A stretch of 64,000 bases of DNA from Aquarana catesbeiana. Lineage: Eukaryota > Chordata > Amphibia > Anura > Ranidae. The notes below the pieces were generated by a model. It saw only the letters and a program-made list of their open reading frames with translations. It did not search any database and was not told the DNA's origin. The position numbers and the translations under genes were made by a program. The stretch lies in assembly GCF_042186555.1 (NCBI RefSeq), contig NC_133325.1, positions 296,326,543 through 296,390,542 on the forward strand. The letters run 5' to 3'. Positions 10,668-23,432 of the stretch are shown one piece after another (the stretch's first letter is position 1; each line of letters starts with the position of its first letter).

Positions 10668-11348
10668 TGCCTAGTTAAAACAAAAACATTTGAAAGTTTA
10701 CAATGGCTTTAATGCAAATATTTGTCACATGGGGGGAAAAAACAGCCCTTCGTTTACCACCACTTCAAATCCATGAAATTAGGTGTTCCAGATTTGGGGC
10801 CTATGATGAGAATGACCGCAGGTGGAACCAGTCTTTTTTAAAGTGTTTTTATAAAAAAAGAAACCTTTCACTGTCTCTTTAAATATGTGTGTTCTCCTTT
10901 CTGTAGTGTATATCTGGTTGCTGATGCTCTAATTTATCTAGTTAATCGTGCCTGTGGCGCTCCTCCTATACGTAAACTGACCACAGTAGCATGGCAGCCG
11001 ATCCATGTTACCATTGTCAGTTTACGTCATCCTGCTAAAGATACAAGCAGGCTGTGCGAGAGCACAGCCTGCCTGTAACTTCCGTAGTCAGTGTTAAGGC
11101 GCCCATCCCTGCTCTCAGATGAGGAGAGGAGGAAGTGACGTGTCACCAGGTCTTGTTTGTTCCTTTGCCACGGATACGCAGAAGCTTGATGGCCGTTGCT
11201 TCCAGTACTGATGTAACTGCCCTGACGATAGACACGCCCACAGCAGGTTCATGCATAGCTGTGGGACAGAGTGATCACTTATTCTATAAGTAGTTTAGAT
11301 TTTAAAAAACTGGTCTGGCCTAGCATAATCTTTTTTTTTTTTTTTTTT
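10668..11348. other. Spacer ending in a T tract
   Basis: No gene seen. A T tract occupies about 11331-11350, directly at the TTAA junction of the next repeat. Confidence 0.4.
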
Positions 11349-12117
11349 TTAACCCCCCTGGCGGTTTTCCCGAGTGTGGCTCGGGGTTAAAATTCAGTCC
11401 CATTAGCGGTAACCCCGAGCCACACTCGGGATCGCATTGCAGGATCCTGGGGCGGCGTTACTTACCTTGTCCCCGGGATCCTGCGATGTCCCCCGCAGTG
11501 TCCGTGGGCTCCGTCCTCTGCCCGAAGCCTCTCTGTGCCAGGCTCCGTTCCCTGCGAGCGGCGCGACGCACGGGGGCGGAGCCTGGCGGCAAATTCAAAA
11601 AACTGTAAAAAGCATAACACATACAGTACTGTAATCTTACAGATTACAGTACTGTATGAAATTATTTCACATCCCTTTTGTCCCTGTGCTTTGTCCTATG
11701 CCCTGCATGCAGTTCTATATTATATATACTGTTCTGGCTGGAAACTGGAGATTGTCCATAGCAACCAAAAAGTGTCCCTTTACGTCAAAAATGGTTTTAG
11801 ACCAACTAGAAAACAGCGATGGTAAATTAGAACACTTGCAGAATTGAGCGATAGTGAATCGTGGGGAAATTTATTTTATTATTTTATTTTTATTTTTTTT
11901 AATTATTTATTTTTATTTATTATATTATAAATTATGTTTTTGTGTTTCAAACTTTATCATACCCGGGATATCTACTAGACTCTTGTTTGGACAGATTTAA
12001 GTGTGTTATTGTTAAGAATTACAGGCCTGCAATATAAAACGCCAAATTTCCATGCAAAATAATTGTACCGCTTTCAGCACCTAAAATCCGAAATAATCAT
12101 ACCGCCAGGGAGGTTAA
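11349..12117. repeat. TTAA-flanked repeat, family B
   Basis: The ends are TTAACCCCCCTGGCGG and CCGCCAGGGAGGTTAA, a clear inverted pair with TTAA at both borders. Internal features are a GC-rich left arm with CCCGAGTGTGGCTCGGGGTTA and its inverse 30 bases later, an inverted ATACAGTACTGTAATCT pair at 11621-11656, and an AT-rich centre. No coding capacity. piggyBac-like by its ends (inferred). Confidence 0.85.
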
Positions 12118-12521
12118 AGAGCTAAAAGCAGTCTTCAAAAACCCCAAAGTTTCATTGTGGGATCATGAGGTAACTTTTGCAACAGTTTGTTGACCTGTAT
12201 TCAGAAAGATACTGCATTGAGATTGTGTTACCCTGGCCTTAGGACTAGTTATTGGAATCTTAATGCTGCCTGCATTCGCACGCACATCAGTCCTAAGATC
12301 AGAGGACACTGGAACCCCTCCCCCAGTGCTTTTTAATTAACAAAGGCTCTGGAGCTCCTCCTCACCATCTTCCCTGTACTCCACCTCCAGTACTATCTGA
12401 TAGACAGCGGCTCCAGGTAGTCGCCCCTCAGCTCCGCCTTTGTATTGGCTGCTTTATCTCAGGATTTGGAGTTTGGACAGGAAAAGTTTATTAGCAAAGT
12501 TAGAGAGTGTGTGTGTGTATA

Positions 12522-12589
<68 letters not shown>

Positions 12590-12952
12590 CATAAGCTTGA
12601 CAAAGGATCTCACCCTGAGTCCCATCTACCAGTGCGCATGCTCCGAAATAATGTAACCAACCAGTGACGTCAGCACGCCCGGCGCCACATTCCAGTCCTC
12701 ACAATCGGCCTAAACCAAGCCTCGGTTTCATCACCGTGGTCCCAGAGATCCTGCTAGCTAGGATTTCTCCCCCACAGGCAGAAAAATCAGCTGTTCAGAA
12801 CGCCGCTTTGCAGAGAACGCCACGCCAGTGTGGATGGACTCGTGCCTTACTACTTTAACTTCCATGTAAGTGGATAATGCACCTTTATCTCATTAAAATG
12901 TTTACAGTTCTAACCTAGAGGAGCCTGTGTTTGTCTTCTTATTTGCACACCA
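12118..12952. other. Spacer with a compound microsatellite
   Basis: No gene recognised. It contains the GT/AT tract listed separately. Confidence 0.4.
12507..12582. repeat. (GT)n(AT)n microsatellite
   Basis: Alternating GT runs with ATs pass into an uninterrupted AT run up to 12582. Confidence 0.95.
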
Positions 12953-13502
12953 TCAGATACCCGGGGATCAATATCTCCTCCAATGTCCACCATTTTAGTA
13001 AACTCAATTTATCCCCTGTGTTAAAATTGTGTAAATAAAAGTTGAAAGCTTGGTCAACTCTCCCACTTTCAGTCATAGGAAAAATGTAATCTAATTAAAA
13101 TGAAAGTACTATCGGTCTTCCTGTATAATCTACGGCACTCTCCGGTTTGGATACCAAGAACTCTATTTCAACAATTGGACTCCATAATAGCCTCCTTCCT
13201 CTGGCAATCACACCTGGCCAAGTTCAGTAGAAAGATTTTACGTAGGCCCTGGACACAGGGAGGCCTAGCGTGCCCAGACTTTCACACATACTATCTAGCG
13301 GCCATGCCAACACTTGGTTGGTCTCGGATGACACTAATGCGTCGGTCATCCTAGAGGCAGCACATATGGGGATCCTTTGAGGCCCTCTCCATAATGCTTT
13401 TTATAGGGGGCCTCCCATTCACCCTTAACATTTGCTTTGAAAGCAGTTGTTGCAGAGTGGTATTTTGTAGTGATCAAAGGCAGTATTGCAAGAGGCTCAT
13501 AA
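12953..13502 (+). mobile_element. L1/Tx1-like ORF2 C-terminal fragment, part 1
   Basis: Translated with frame changes, this gives the post-RT region of an L1-clade ORF2: FRYLGINIS, then LKAWSTLPLSVIGK, PRTLFQQLDSIIASFLW, QGGLACPDFHTYYLAAM, and finally DDTNASVILEAAHMG with YRGPPIHP. The 5' end is truncated, as is usual for LINEs. The sequence breaks off at about 13502, where a CR1 element was inserted, and resumes at 14772. Confidence 0.82.
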
Positions 13503-14771
13503 AAATGAATAAATAAAAAAAGATCAAACAATCCCATATACCCAATCCTATACCCACAGTTGATGCAGAGGAAGGCGAAAAAACCCAGCGAAGCATGATA
13601 CAATTTGCTACAGCAGGGGAAAAAAAATTCCTTCCTGATCCCCAAGAGGCAATCGGATTTTCCCTGGATCAACTTTACCTATAAATGTTAGTACCCAATT
13701 ATATTGTGTGCATTTAGGAAATAATCCAGGCCTTTCTTAAAGCAATCTACTGAGCTGGTCAGAACCACCTCTGCAGGGAGTCTATTCCACATTTTCGCAG
13801 CTCTTACTGTGAAGAAACCTTTCCGTATTTGGAGATGAAATCTCTTTTCCTCTAGGCATAAAGAGTGCCCCCTTGTCCTCCTGAGTTGACCATAAAGTGA
13901 ATAACGCCAAGTTCACTATATGGACCCCTTATATAATCGTACATGTTGATCATATCCCCCCTAATCTCCTCTTTTCAAGAGAATAAATTCAGTTCCTCTA
14001 ATCTTTCCTCCATAGCTGAGTTCCTCCATGCCTCTTATCGGTTTGGTTGCCCTTATCTGCACTTTCTCCAGTTCCCCGATATCCTTTTTGAGATCTGGTG
14101 CCCAAAACTGAACTGCATATTCGGTTTACTAATTAGGTATTGCTAATTTGTACAGGGGCAAAATATCGCTCTCTGGAGTCCATACCTCTCAATAAAAGGA
14201 AGGACTTTGCTTGCTTTGGAAACCGCAGCTTGGCATTGCACGTTATTATTGAGCTTATGATCTACCAAAACCCCCGATCCTTTTCCACTACAGATTCCCC
14301 CAGTTGTACTCCCCCTAGTATGTATGATGCATGCATATTCTTAGCCCCCAAGTGCATAACTTTACATTTATCCACATTAAACCTCATCTGCCACATAGTC
14401 GCCCAATTAGACAGTGCATTGAGGTCGGCTTGTAAATTGGAGACATCCTGTAAAGACGTTAATCCACTGCATAGCTTGGTGTCATCTGCAAAGACTGAAA
14501 TGGTACTTTTAATCCCAGACCCAATATCATTTATAAGGGTCCCAACACTGAACCTAGGGGTACACCACTGATAACCTTAGACCATTCAGAGTAAGAATCA
14601 TTAGCCACTACTCTCTGAATTCTGTCTTTTAGCCAGTTTTCTATCCATTTACAAACTGATATGTCCAAGCCTGTAGACTTTACCTTACACATGAGTGTAT
14701 GGGGAATTGTGTCAAACGCTTTTGCAAAATCCAAGTATACCACGTTCACAGCCACCCCTCTGTCCACTGTC
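13503..14771 (-). mobile_element. CR1-type LINE fragment inserted into L1/Tx1
   Basis: On the minus strand the sequence starts in the reverse-transcriptase core (VVYLDFAKAFDTIPH near 14735, SGVPLGSVLGPL near 14535) and runs to the 3' end with a GIRKEFFFP motif (about 13610-13640) and a terminal A/T-rich tail of AATAAA type near 13505. It is 5'-truncated and full of stops. It sits inside an L1 frame continuous on both sides, so it is the younger insertion. A second fragment of the same family lies at 23945-24190. Confidence 0.85.
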
Positions 14772-15690
14772 AGCTTTGTTTAACACACCACTTTGATGTA
14801 AGCCAAGGTTATGGGAACTTCACTCACTGCAGGACCCGGGGCTCTGGGCCAGCATGGCATTAAATATTTGATGGACGTATGTGATGTATCTTGGCTTTTC
14901 ACATTTGACAGATTGAAAAACGAATTCCAATTACTGAACTTTCCCTTTCAGGTTCCTGCAACTCCGTCATGTCTTCAATTCACAATTTAAATCCCATCCA
15001 GCTTCGGCTGGAGCAGGATGACCTGGAAGCCATATTGGGAGACGCTGATCTCCTAAAACCATTATCCTAAATGTACCAAGCACTGCTGCCATCCATCCAA
15101 GCTGGCCTGGTCGGTCTGCGTGGTTTGTGGCGGACAGAGGTGCAGGAGCTGGACAACCAAGACTGGGAGGTTATGTGGGACTACCCATTTCAGTCATTGG
15201 TTGCGGCTAAAGACAAACGAATGCAATTCAAAATATTTAATAGGATTTATTATACGCCACAATGCCTGAATCAAAAAATACCCAGCCCCCTCAGCTAGCT
15301 GCTGGAGGTGCTCTGGTACTCAAGGATTCACGTGTTTTTTGGGAATGCACACAGATTCAAGATAATTGGCGAGAGTTGACTCAATTAATCTACGGGTTAA
15401 CCACTGTTCCTATCCCCCTGACTGTTAGTGTTTTGTCTCCTTGGGCGAGTAGAGCCGCTGGCATTCGCTAAAACAACACGCACTTTAAGTATCTTCCTAT
15501 TTTATGCAAGAAAGGCCAAAGTTCTCAAATGGAAGTCAGCTGGTTCCCCTACCTTGTCATTATAGAAGCAGTCGGTCAATGCTGTGATACCCCTTTATAA
15601 AGCAACATACTTATCCCGCGGCTGCCCCAAGATGTATGAAAAAGTTTGACATTTGTGGACAGACTCAGATTCTATGGTAGACGATCAAAC
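14772..15690 (+). mobile_element. L1/Tx1-like ORF2 C-terminal fragment, part 2
   Basis: Continues part 1 after the CR1 insertion. Readable pieces are TAGPGALGQHGIKYLMDVCD, FKIFNRIYYTPQCLNQK (the R-Y-x-T-P motif of L1 tails), RVFWECTQIQDNW (the tail FW...W motif) and LFYARKAKVLKWKSAG. Several frameshifts and stops are present. Confidence 0.8.
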
Positions 15691-15699
15691 CATAGTAGA

Positions 15700-16095
15700 C
15701 TAATCTAGTTAAACTTCCTGCAGATATACTTGGCTTTACATGGAGCTGGGATCTATGTCTGGGATATGTGAGTGGTTGGGTAGGCCCCTACAGATGGTGT
15801 ACCAATATTTTAACCTCAACTTTCTCTCTCCTCAGCTCAGCCAGTGGTCTGACACGCCCCCTTGTAGTCCTCAGAAAGCCGACAGGAGGAAGCAGACATG
15901 TGGGCGGAGGGGGTCTCGCAGCCCCCCGGTCTGTGCCAGCCCATGGAGGTGGTCTCCTCCTTTCTCCTCCCTCCTTCTCCTCTGCTCCTGCCAGTCACCA
16001 CCCCCACTCCAGCTCCACTCCGTCCCCCTCAACTCTATCCCTACCGCACGCCCCCCCCCCCCCCGCCCCCCCCCCCGCCCGCCTGCTATCTCCAT
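15700..16095. other. GC-rich, C-tract-bearing segment without a supported gene
   Basis: Pyrimidine-rich with C runs at 16049-16082. The overlapping open frames are Pro/Ser low-complexity and not credible proteins. It may be the left part of the hairpin repeat that follows. Confidence 0.4.
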
Positions 16096-16330
16096 GCAGA
16101 GCGGGGATTATCATCAGTAGTAAATACACAGCGGCGATCTCCCGCGGTGTCAGGTATTGTTATGAGAACACCGAGCGCTGATGTCTCCCCCCGCCGTTAT
16201 AGGAGCAGTGCGCTGTCAATTATAATGGCGGGGGGGCGGGTCATCAGCACTCAGCATTATCATATAACGACACCGCACACTGCGGGAGATCCCCGCTGTG
16301 TATATACAAGTAATTACTGATGATCTCCGC
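16096..16330. repeat. Long hairpin (inverted repeat), about 100-bp arms
   Basis: The left arm, from GCAGAGCGGGGATTATCATC through ACACAGCGGCGATCTCCCGC, is matched in reverse complement by the right arm, ending GATGATCTCCGCTCTGC at about 16336. The arms pair over most of their length with a central ATAATGGCGGGGGG segment. No ORF. Confidence 0.8.
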
Positions 16331-16954
16331 TCTGCACTAGTGGTCCCTGACAAGCGGCACTGGTGGTCCCCGACAAGTGGCACTGGTTTACATTTATATT
16401 AAATGTATTTTAGTTTAAATGTATTAAATGCATTAAATTAATATGCATTTATATTAAGCTGTAATCATACCGTGTGTTATGTATGGCTTGCTGGCTGCAG
16501 AATGAGGGGTGTGATTTTATGTTGAAGTGAGTGAGTTCGAATTTACATGTACAAGCCTAGTGTACCTCCCACATTCACTCCCATCCCAAGTATTCATGGG
16601 AAATGTAGGCTGATTACAGCTGGGGAGAGAGTAGAACGGTGATTGCATCATATCCTTTAAGATGGGCAGAATACAGGCTGCATTTTTGAATCAGAAAACT
16701 GACTTCCTGAAAATTAAATCTGTCATCTCTTAAATGGTAGAAAATTTCACCAATGTAATAACTGTTTAGTGTTTTTGTGTGGGGGGTGTTCTAATGGGGT
16801 TTTTTTTTTTTGAAAATCCCGGAGTTCTGCTTTAAGTTATGAGTTTTATCTTGTTGGGCACATGGCTATGTGCACCAGTTAGCCAGGGTATGCCCCAATG
16901 GCTCTATTTTGGATCTATAACTCAAACTTTATTAATAAAAAATAATTTTCAAAA

Positions 16955-17875
16955 AGAAAGGTATCGGTCAGGAGAAGGATACAGAACAATTTCCAGGACA
17001 TTAGATATACCATGGAACAAAAGGAAGACAGTCACCAAGTGAAGAAAATATGGCAGTACAGTGACATTACCACAAACTGGACATTGATGAAAAGACGAGA
17101 AGAAAACTGGTCAGAGAGGCTGCCAAGAGGCCTATAGCAACATTAAAGGAGCTGCAGGAATATCTGGCAAGTACTGGTTGTGTGGTACATGTGACAAGTC
17201 TCCCGTTTTCTTCACATGTCTAGGCTATGGGGTAGAGCGGCAAGACTGAAGCCTTATCTTACGAAGAAAAACAACCAAGCCTGCTAAATTTTGCAAAATA
17301 ACACATTGAAGTCTCCCAAAAGCATGTGGGAAAATGTGTTATGGTCTGATGAAACCAAGGTTGAACTTTTTGGCCATAATTCCAAAAGATATGTTTGGCG
17401 CAAAACACTTCCCATCACCAAAAGAACACCATACCCACAGTGAAGTGTGGCAGTGGCAGCATCATACTTCTGGGGCTGTTTTTCTAAAGCTGGAACAGGC
17501 AGGGGCCTTAGTCAAGGTAGAGGGAATTATGAACCATTCCAAACACCGGTCAATATTGGCACAAAACCTAAAGGCTTCTGCTAGAAAGCTGAACATGAAG
17601 AGGAACTTCATCTTTCAGCATGACAATTACCCGAAGCATACATCCAAATCCACAAAGGAATGGCTCCACCAGAAGATTATTAAAGTTTTTTTGGCATGGC
17701 CCAGCCAGAGTCCAGACCTGAATCTAATTGAAAATCTGTGGGGTAATCTGAAGAGGGTTGTGCACAGGAGATGCCTTCACAATCTTACAGATTTGGAGTG
17801 TTTTTGCAAAAAGAAGAGTGGGCAAATATTGCCAAGACAAGATGTGCCATGCTGATAGACTCATACCCAAAAGAG
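16955..17875 (+). pseudogene. Tc1-type transposase, several frameshifts
   Basis: Cut-and-paste transposase of the DDE family. The helix-turn-helix part is readable at the start (GEGYRTISRTLDIPWN), then VTLPQTGH. The catalytic region is the frame 17334-17855, with FQHDNYPKHTSKSTKEWL (the second catalytic Asp) and WPSQSPDLNLIENLWGNLK (third acidic residue in IENLW). The first catalytic Asp region (around VMVW-DETK) is frameshifted at about 17335. The pieces are in different frames, so it is not functional. Confidence 0.85.
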
Positions 17876-17892
17876 TGCTGTAATAAAATCGA

Positions 17893-18434
17893 AGTGGAGT
17901 TCCACCCACGTTTTTCACTCCTCACCATGCAGCACTAATGTGCATCCTTAAAATCCATTGTCCATTATTTTTCTGTTCACTTACCTGATTTATGCCTATA
18001 TCTAATTTCACTTCCTCCTTTAGGGCCCGCGGCGCTGTACATCATTTCTGGTTTTGCAATGATTCCTGGGAGATCTTGGTCTGCTTGGCATGGCACTGCT
18101 CCCGTAACATTTAACATTGGCGTCAATGGAAAAATCTTGGATCAGCTTGGCATGCTGACCAAGATTGCACCGCACTGAACATGCATGAGATCAACAGGTG
18201 CATGCTGGGTAGCCAGCATGCACGGTAACCAGGAAGGACATTGGCTTCAGATGCCCACACTAGAGATGGCCGCGCTGTGCAGGAACTTCACAAAGTAAGA
18301 AAACTGGGCTGCACAAATAGACACCTGGGCATAGTTTACAGCATAAATTTGTTACGTTGCACGAGGCATGAGTATTCTAGGGGTATTTTTTTTTTTTTTT
18401 TTTAAGTCTTATTTCGGCTGGAACTCCGCTTTAA
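17893..18434. repeat. Short inverted-ended repeat inserted in Tc1 copy T1
   Basis: Begins GTGGAGTTCCACCC and ends GGCTGGAACTCCGCTTTAA, which are inverted. Tc1 sequence lies on both sides. Includes a T tract at 18387-18404. Related terminal motifs recur singly at 16820, 25417 and 32942. Confidence 0.65.
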
Positions 18435-18567
18435 GGGTGTGCACACTTATGCAACCATATTATTTAATTTTTTATTTTTTTTTTATTATTTCCCTCCACC
18501 TAAAAGATTTGTTGTTGAACTGAGTTGTACATTTTATAGGTCACATTTGTACATTTTATAGGTCACA

Positions 18568-19105
18568 TTAACCTCTTCCCGTCCAAGGTACGTCCTGGGA
18601 CGTCCTTGACTTTGAGCGGGTATACATCATATATCTGAATGATGCCTGCAGCTACAGGCATCATTCAGATATCGGCTTTTTCAGCCGGCGATTCCCTACC
18701 CCATAGGAATGATCATAGCAGCTGTTCCACTGCTTGATCGTTCTTACAGGCGGCGAGAGGGGACGCCCTCCCGCCTCCCTCCGGTGCTTCTACCGACTCA
18801 CCACTTCCATCGGCGTTGCTTCATCTTTCGCATTATGCAAAAGAATTGGGCTAACTTTAATGTGTTTTTTTTTTTTTTTTTTTTTCTTTTTAAAGCATGA
18901 AACTTTTTTTTCCAAAAAAGTGTTCGAAAAATTGCTGCGCAAATACCATGTGAGATAAAAAGTTGCGACGACCCCCATTTTATTCTCTAGGGTCTTTGCT
19001 AGAAAAAAAATATTTAATGTTTGGGGACTCTGTAATTTTCTAGCAAAAAAAGATGAATTTTACATGTAGGAGAAAAATGTCAGAATTGTCACCATTTATC
19101 ACAAA
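18568..19105 (+). repeat. TTAA-flanked repeat family A, truncated copy
   Basis: Starts TTAACCTCTTCCCGTCC at a TTAA. The right end is missing: family C-like sequence begins at about 19106. The TTTTTCCAAAAAAGTGTTCG and GCTGCGCAAATACCATGTGA stretches also occur near 36105-36150. Confidence 0.65.
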
Positions 19106-19489
19106 TAGGGTGTTTTGCAGGCGCTATAGCGTTAAAAATAGCGCCTGCAATCCGCCCTCAAACAGCTGCTCCATTGTTTCCAGTGTGAAAGCCTGAGGGC
19201 TTTCATACTTGAGCGGTGCGCTGGAAGGACGTCAGGAAAAGTCCTGCCAGCAGCTTCTTTGGAGCGGTGTGTTTACTGCTTCTCCACCGCTGCTCCCCAT
19301 TGAAATAAATGGGGCAGCGCTGTGATACCGCTGGCAAAACGCCGCTATTGCGGGTGGTTTTAACCCTTTCTCAGCCGCTAGCAGGGGGTAAAAGCGCCCT
19401 GCTAGTGGCAGAAATGCGCCGCAAATCCGATGGTAAAACGTCATTTTACCGCCGACGCAATAGGCGGCTCGGTGTGAAAGGGGTATAAC
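19106..19489. repeat. Family C palindromic repeat, half or rearranged copy
   Basis: Ends CGGTGTGAAAGGGGTATAAC like other family C copies and has inverted AGCGCCTGCAA/TTGCAGGCGCT pieces, but the left terminus is absent. Confidence 0.65.
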
Positions 19490-19494
19490 AGCTT

Positions 19495-20752
19495 CAAGAG
19501 GTCTCCTGTATGGGGAAACTAGTCACATGCATTGCTCTGGTGTGATTTTTGGCCCATTCTCCCACACAGTTTTCAAATCTTGACGTTTCTTTGGGCCTCT
19601 TCTATGAACTCTGATCTTTACTTCTTTCCATAGATTTTCTTTTGGATTCAAGTCAGGTGATTGGCTGGGCCATTCTAGAAGCTTTTTCTTTCTTTGGAAC
19701 AAATTGAGAGTTTCCTTGGCTTTGTTTTGGATCATTGTCATTGAAATATTCACCCTCATTTAATCTTCTTCATCCTGGTAGATGGCAGCAAATTTTTATG
19801 TCTTGGTACATTTTTCCATTTATCCCTCCTTCAAGCCCTTGAAGTTTGCCAGTACCGTATGCTGAAATACAACCCCACACCATGTTCCCACCTTTTTAAA
19901 CTTCACTGTTGGTATGGTGTTTTTGGGGTGATGTGCAGTGCCATTTGACCACCAAACAGTGTGTATTATGGCATCCCAATAATTCAATTTTAGTCTCATC
20001 TGACCAGACTATATTCTCCCAGCATTTCATACACTTGTCTAATTGTTGTGCAGCAAACTTTAAACAAGCTTCAACATGCTTTTTCTTCATCAATGCAGTC
20101 TTGGGTGGTGAGCGTGCATACTGGCCATGGCGGTTGAGGTCATTACTTATTTTCTTTGAAACCATTGTACCTGCTAATTCCAGGTCTTTCTGAAGTGGTC
20201 CTTGGCTCTTGGACAACTCTTCTAATTATTTTCACTCCAGATTGATTATGGCCCCAACAGTGCTTACTGGAACATTCAGAAGTTTAGAAATCCTTCTATA
20301 ACCAATACCATCAGTATGTTTTGCAACAATAGGGTTGCAAAGGTCTTGGGAAAGCTCTCTGCTTTTACCCTTTTATGAGATGTTTCCTGTGTGACACCTT
20401 GGTAATGTGACACATTTTTATATAGGCAGTTGTGACTGAAGCAGCTGACATTAATTTGCACTGACCAGAGGTAGGATTGCTTTCTAATTACTGATGTCAG
20501 CTGTTGTCTTGGCGTTCCATGCCTTTTTGCACCTCCCTTTCTTCATGTGTTCAATACTTTTTCCCTGTGTCATTCTATTTTATTACACGCAACTTAATTT
20601 CTAAACTTATTTGTTTTGGTTTCTTTGTATGTATGGATTGCATGGGTTGTTAACGACATGGGGTGAAAATTTCACACCAATAGCACGCTTTTAGAAATGT
20701 ATTTTCCTAGAAAAATGGTGCCGTGTTCAATACTCATTTTACCTGCTGTATC
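19495..20752 (-). mobile_element. Tc1-type DNA transposon (copy T2), decayed
   Basis: On the minus strand the terminal repeat starts about 20752 (ACAGCAGGTAAAATGAGTAT) with a second AAAAGTATTGAACACATG copy near 20550, followed by transposase pieces. 20461-20276 is the HTH region. 20216-19896 contains the central part with ENIVWSDETKIELLG (first catalytic Asp). 19759-19523 contains LEWPSQSPDLNPKENLW (third acidic residue in KENLW). The middle portion with the second Asp is shifted or missing. Frameshifts and stops make it inactive. Confidence 0.85.
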
Positions 20753-21444
<692 letters not shown>

Positions 21445-21452
21445 CCTTACAG

Positions 21453-21909
21453 CAGTGGTCCCCAACCTTTTTGGCACCAGTGACCGGTTTCATGACATCC
21501 AATCTTCCCAGGAACCGGGATTGGGAAAGGTTGGTTGTGGACGGGTCAGGTGATGGGATATTCAGTCTGTCCTCAGCCCCCCTTTGCACTACAGTCCCCC
21601 TTCTTTATCAGTGTCCCCAGTGATTAGTGCCCCTAGCAATCACAACCTCCTCCATCAGTGCCCTCTGCCCCCCCCCCCCCCCAATTTCCTCTCTAACATC
21701 ACACTTCTTCATTTCAATCTCTGCCTCCCCTGCGTGGGACTCCTACCGTTGGCAGAGGCTGTTATCAGTTCGTGTGTCCTCTCCTAACACCCTGGCCGAC
21801 CATGTCATCCTATCAGCAGGGCAGGAGGAGCTCTCCATTCCGATCTGCAGTTCTTCTGCTGTGCGGGCCAGTCATCAACAGGCCGTGAACCGGGGGTTGG
21901 GGACCCCTG
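21453..21909. mobile_element. hAT-type non-autonomous element
   Basis: The termini CAGTGGTCCCCAACC and GGTTGGGGACCCCTG are inverted. Flanking 8-bp sequences CCTTACAG (21445-21452) and CCCTACAG (21910-21917) differ at one base, fitting an 8-bp target duplication of hAT elements. The ORFs inside are proline-rich noise. Confidence 0.85.
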
Positions 21910-22075
21910 CCCTACAGTTTCATTGACCACCACCAAACAACCTGTATGCCGGCCCAGGATATTATCCCTCCTACCTCCCAGCATGCTTCAGTTTTGCTAG
22001 TGACCTAGGATAGATGTCTTTTATTCACCTCTGCTGTTGTAAATATTAACCTGTTTTAATACCAGTTTGCTTCAC

Positions 22076-22785
22076 TTAACCACTTGCCGCCCACCCAAAA
22101 TGACGATTGGGTGTCTGTCATATGACGGCTTCCCAGAACGACCGCTCTCGCGGGGGGCGCGCAGTGCGGTGGCCGTGCCATGTTGCTAGCTGTCACATGT
22201 AAACACGGAGATGCCAGTAATCGTCCCTCCTTGCCTCATGCTGACAAAGTGTGAGGAGAGGAGAGCTGATCAGCAGCATCTCCTCACGGGACAGCTACGT
22301 ATGTAATCGGGGGAACTGATCATCAGTGCCCTGATTACAATTAAGTGCCCACCACTGCCACCAATCTATGATGCCAGTCAGTGCTGGCTATCAGTAATGC
22401 CCATCAGTGCCGCCTATCCGTGATGCCTGTCTGTGCCCATAAGTGCTGCATATTCGTGCCTCCTCATTGGTGCCACCTAATCAGTGCCTGTAGGTGCTGC
22501 CTCATCAGTGCCCATAAGTACCACCTCATCCGTGCCTATCAGTGCTGCCTTTCAAAATTTACTGACAGAAACTAATACTTTTTTTTTTTTTTTTTTTTCA
22601 AAAAAACCTGGGAGTGATTAAATACCACCAAAAGAAAGCTCTATTTGTGTGAAGAAAATAAAATATTTCACATGGTTACAGTGTAGCATGACCACGCAAT
22701 TGTCATTAAAAGTGTGACAGAGCTGAAAGCTGAAAAATGGCCTGGACAGGAAGGGGGTGTAAGTGGCCAGTAATAAGGTGGTTAA
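22076..22785 (+). repeat. TTAA-flanked repeat family A, copy 2
   Basis: TTAACCACTTGCCGCCC at the left, AAGGTGGTTAA at the right. Contains slippage-expanded ATCAGTGC motifs (22370-22550) and the GTGATTAAATACCACCAAAA core. No coding capacity. Confidence 0.82.
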
Positions 22786-23432
22786 AGTGGTTGTTACCCC
22801 CCCCAAAAAAAGCTCCTGTCCCTTTAAAGCATGATCAGTAGCATAGTGCTGTTTCATTGTAATTGTGTGTCTCCCCCCCCCTGTAAAATACCTGATTGAT
22901 CCTGCTAGTTCCTGTGTCTCGTTTCCACCCACCCCCCCTTCTGTGGGCTGAGCATGGTTATTATGGCTGCTGACCGTCATCCAGCAGGGTTCTGAGGCTC
23001 TCTTCCTCTCCCCCTCTCTCCTTGTCTGTCAGCTCCAGTCTGTCTGCAGAGTGATCCCTAAGCCCCTCCCCTCTCGCCTTTTATTCCAATGTATTACACA
23101 ATGCAATGATTTATATCTTCTGTTTTAGCAAGATATTCACTGCAGTATGTCAGTTTTTTAAAAATGATAATGCTAAATACCTTTTTGCACAACTACTCTG
23201 TGTGGGTCACATGATCTGCCTGGGCTGGCTGACAACATCGGGGAATGTCGCAGCCCCTCCGACTGCTGTTCTTCAAGGAAGCAGAACAGAGGGTGATGAT
23301 GTGACTACATAGAGGAGCTGTGAAAAAAGGGATATTGGAATATAATTTTAAAAGAAACGCACACACTGCACTTTATATCTTGCAAAAACAGAGATGATAT
23401 AAGTAACGGTGTTGTGACTACAACCCCTTTAG
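22784..23432. repeat. Short inverted-ended repeat, family D, copy 1
   Basis: Starts TAAAGTGGTTGTTACCCC and ends TGACTACAACCCCTTTAGG; the ends are inverted. It directly abuts family A copy 2. Other family D copies: 31905 and 58846. Confidence 0.6.

Larger units (their letters stand above)
16900..18570 (+). mobile_element. Tc1-type DNA transposon (copy T1), decayed and interrupted
   Basis: A Tc1-like transposase relic (described separately) is followed by the typical 3' region GTGTGCACACTTATGCAACC at 18436-18455. A different short repeat (17893-18434) has landed between the transposase end and this 3' part. The left terminus is not clear. Confidence 0.78.

Noticed and set aside
15740..16320. 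Overlapping proline-rich frames on the + strand and a Gly/Arg-rich frame on the - strand
   Set aside because: Low-complexity translations of C-rich DNA and a hairpin repeat, with no conserved motif.
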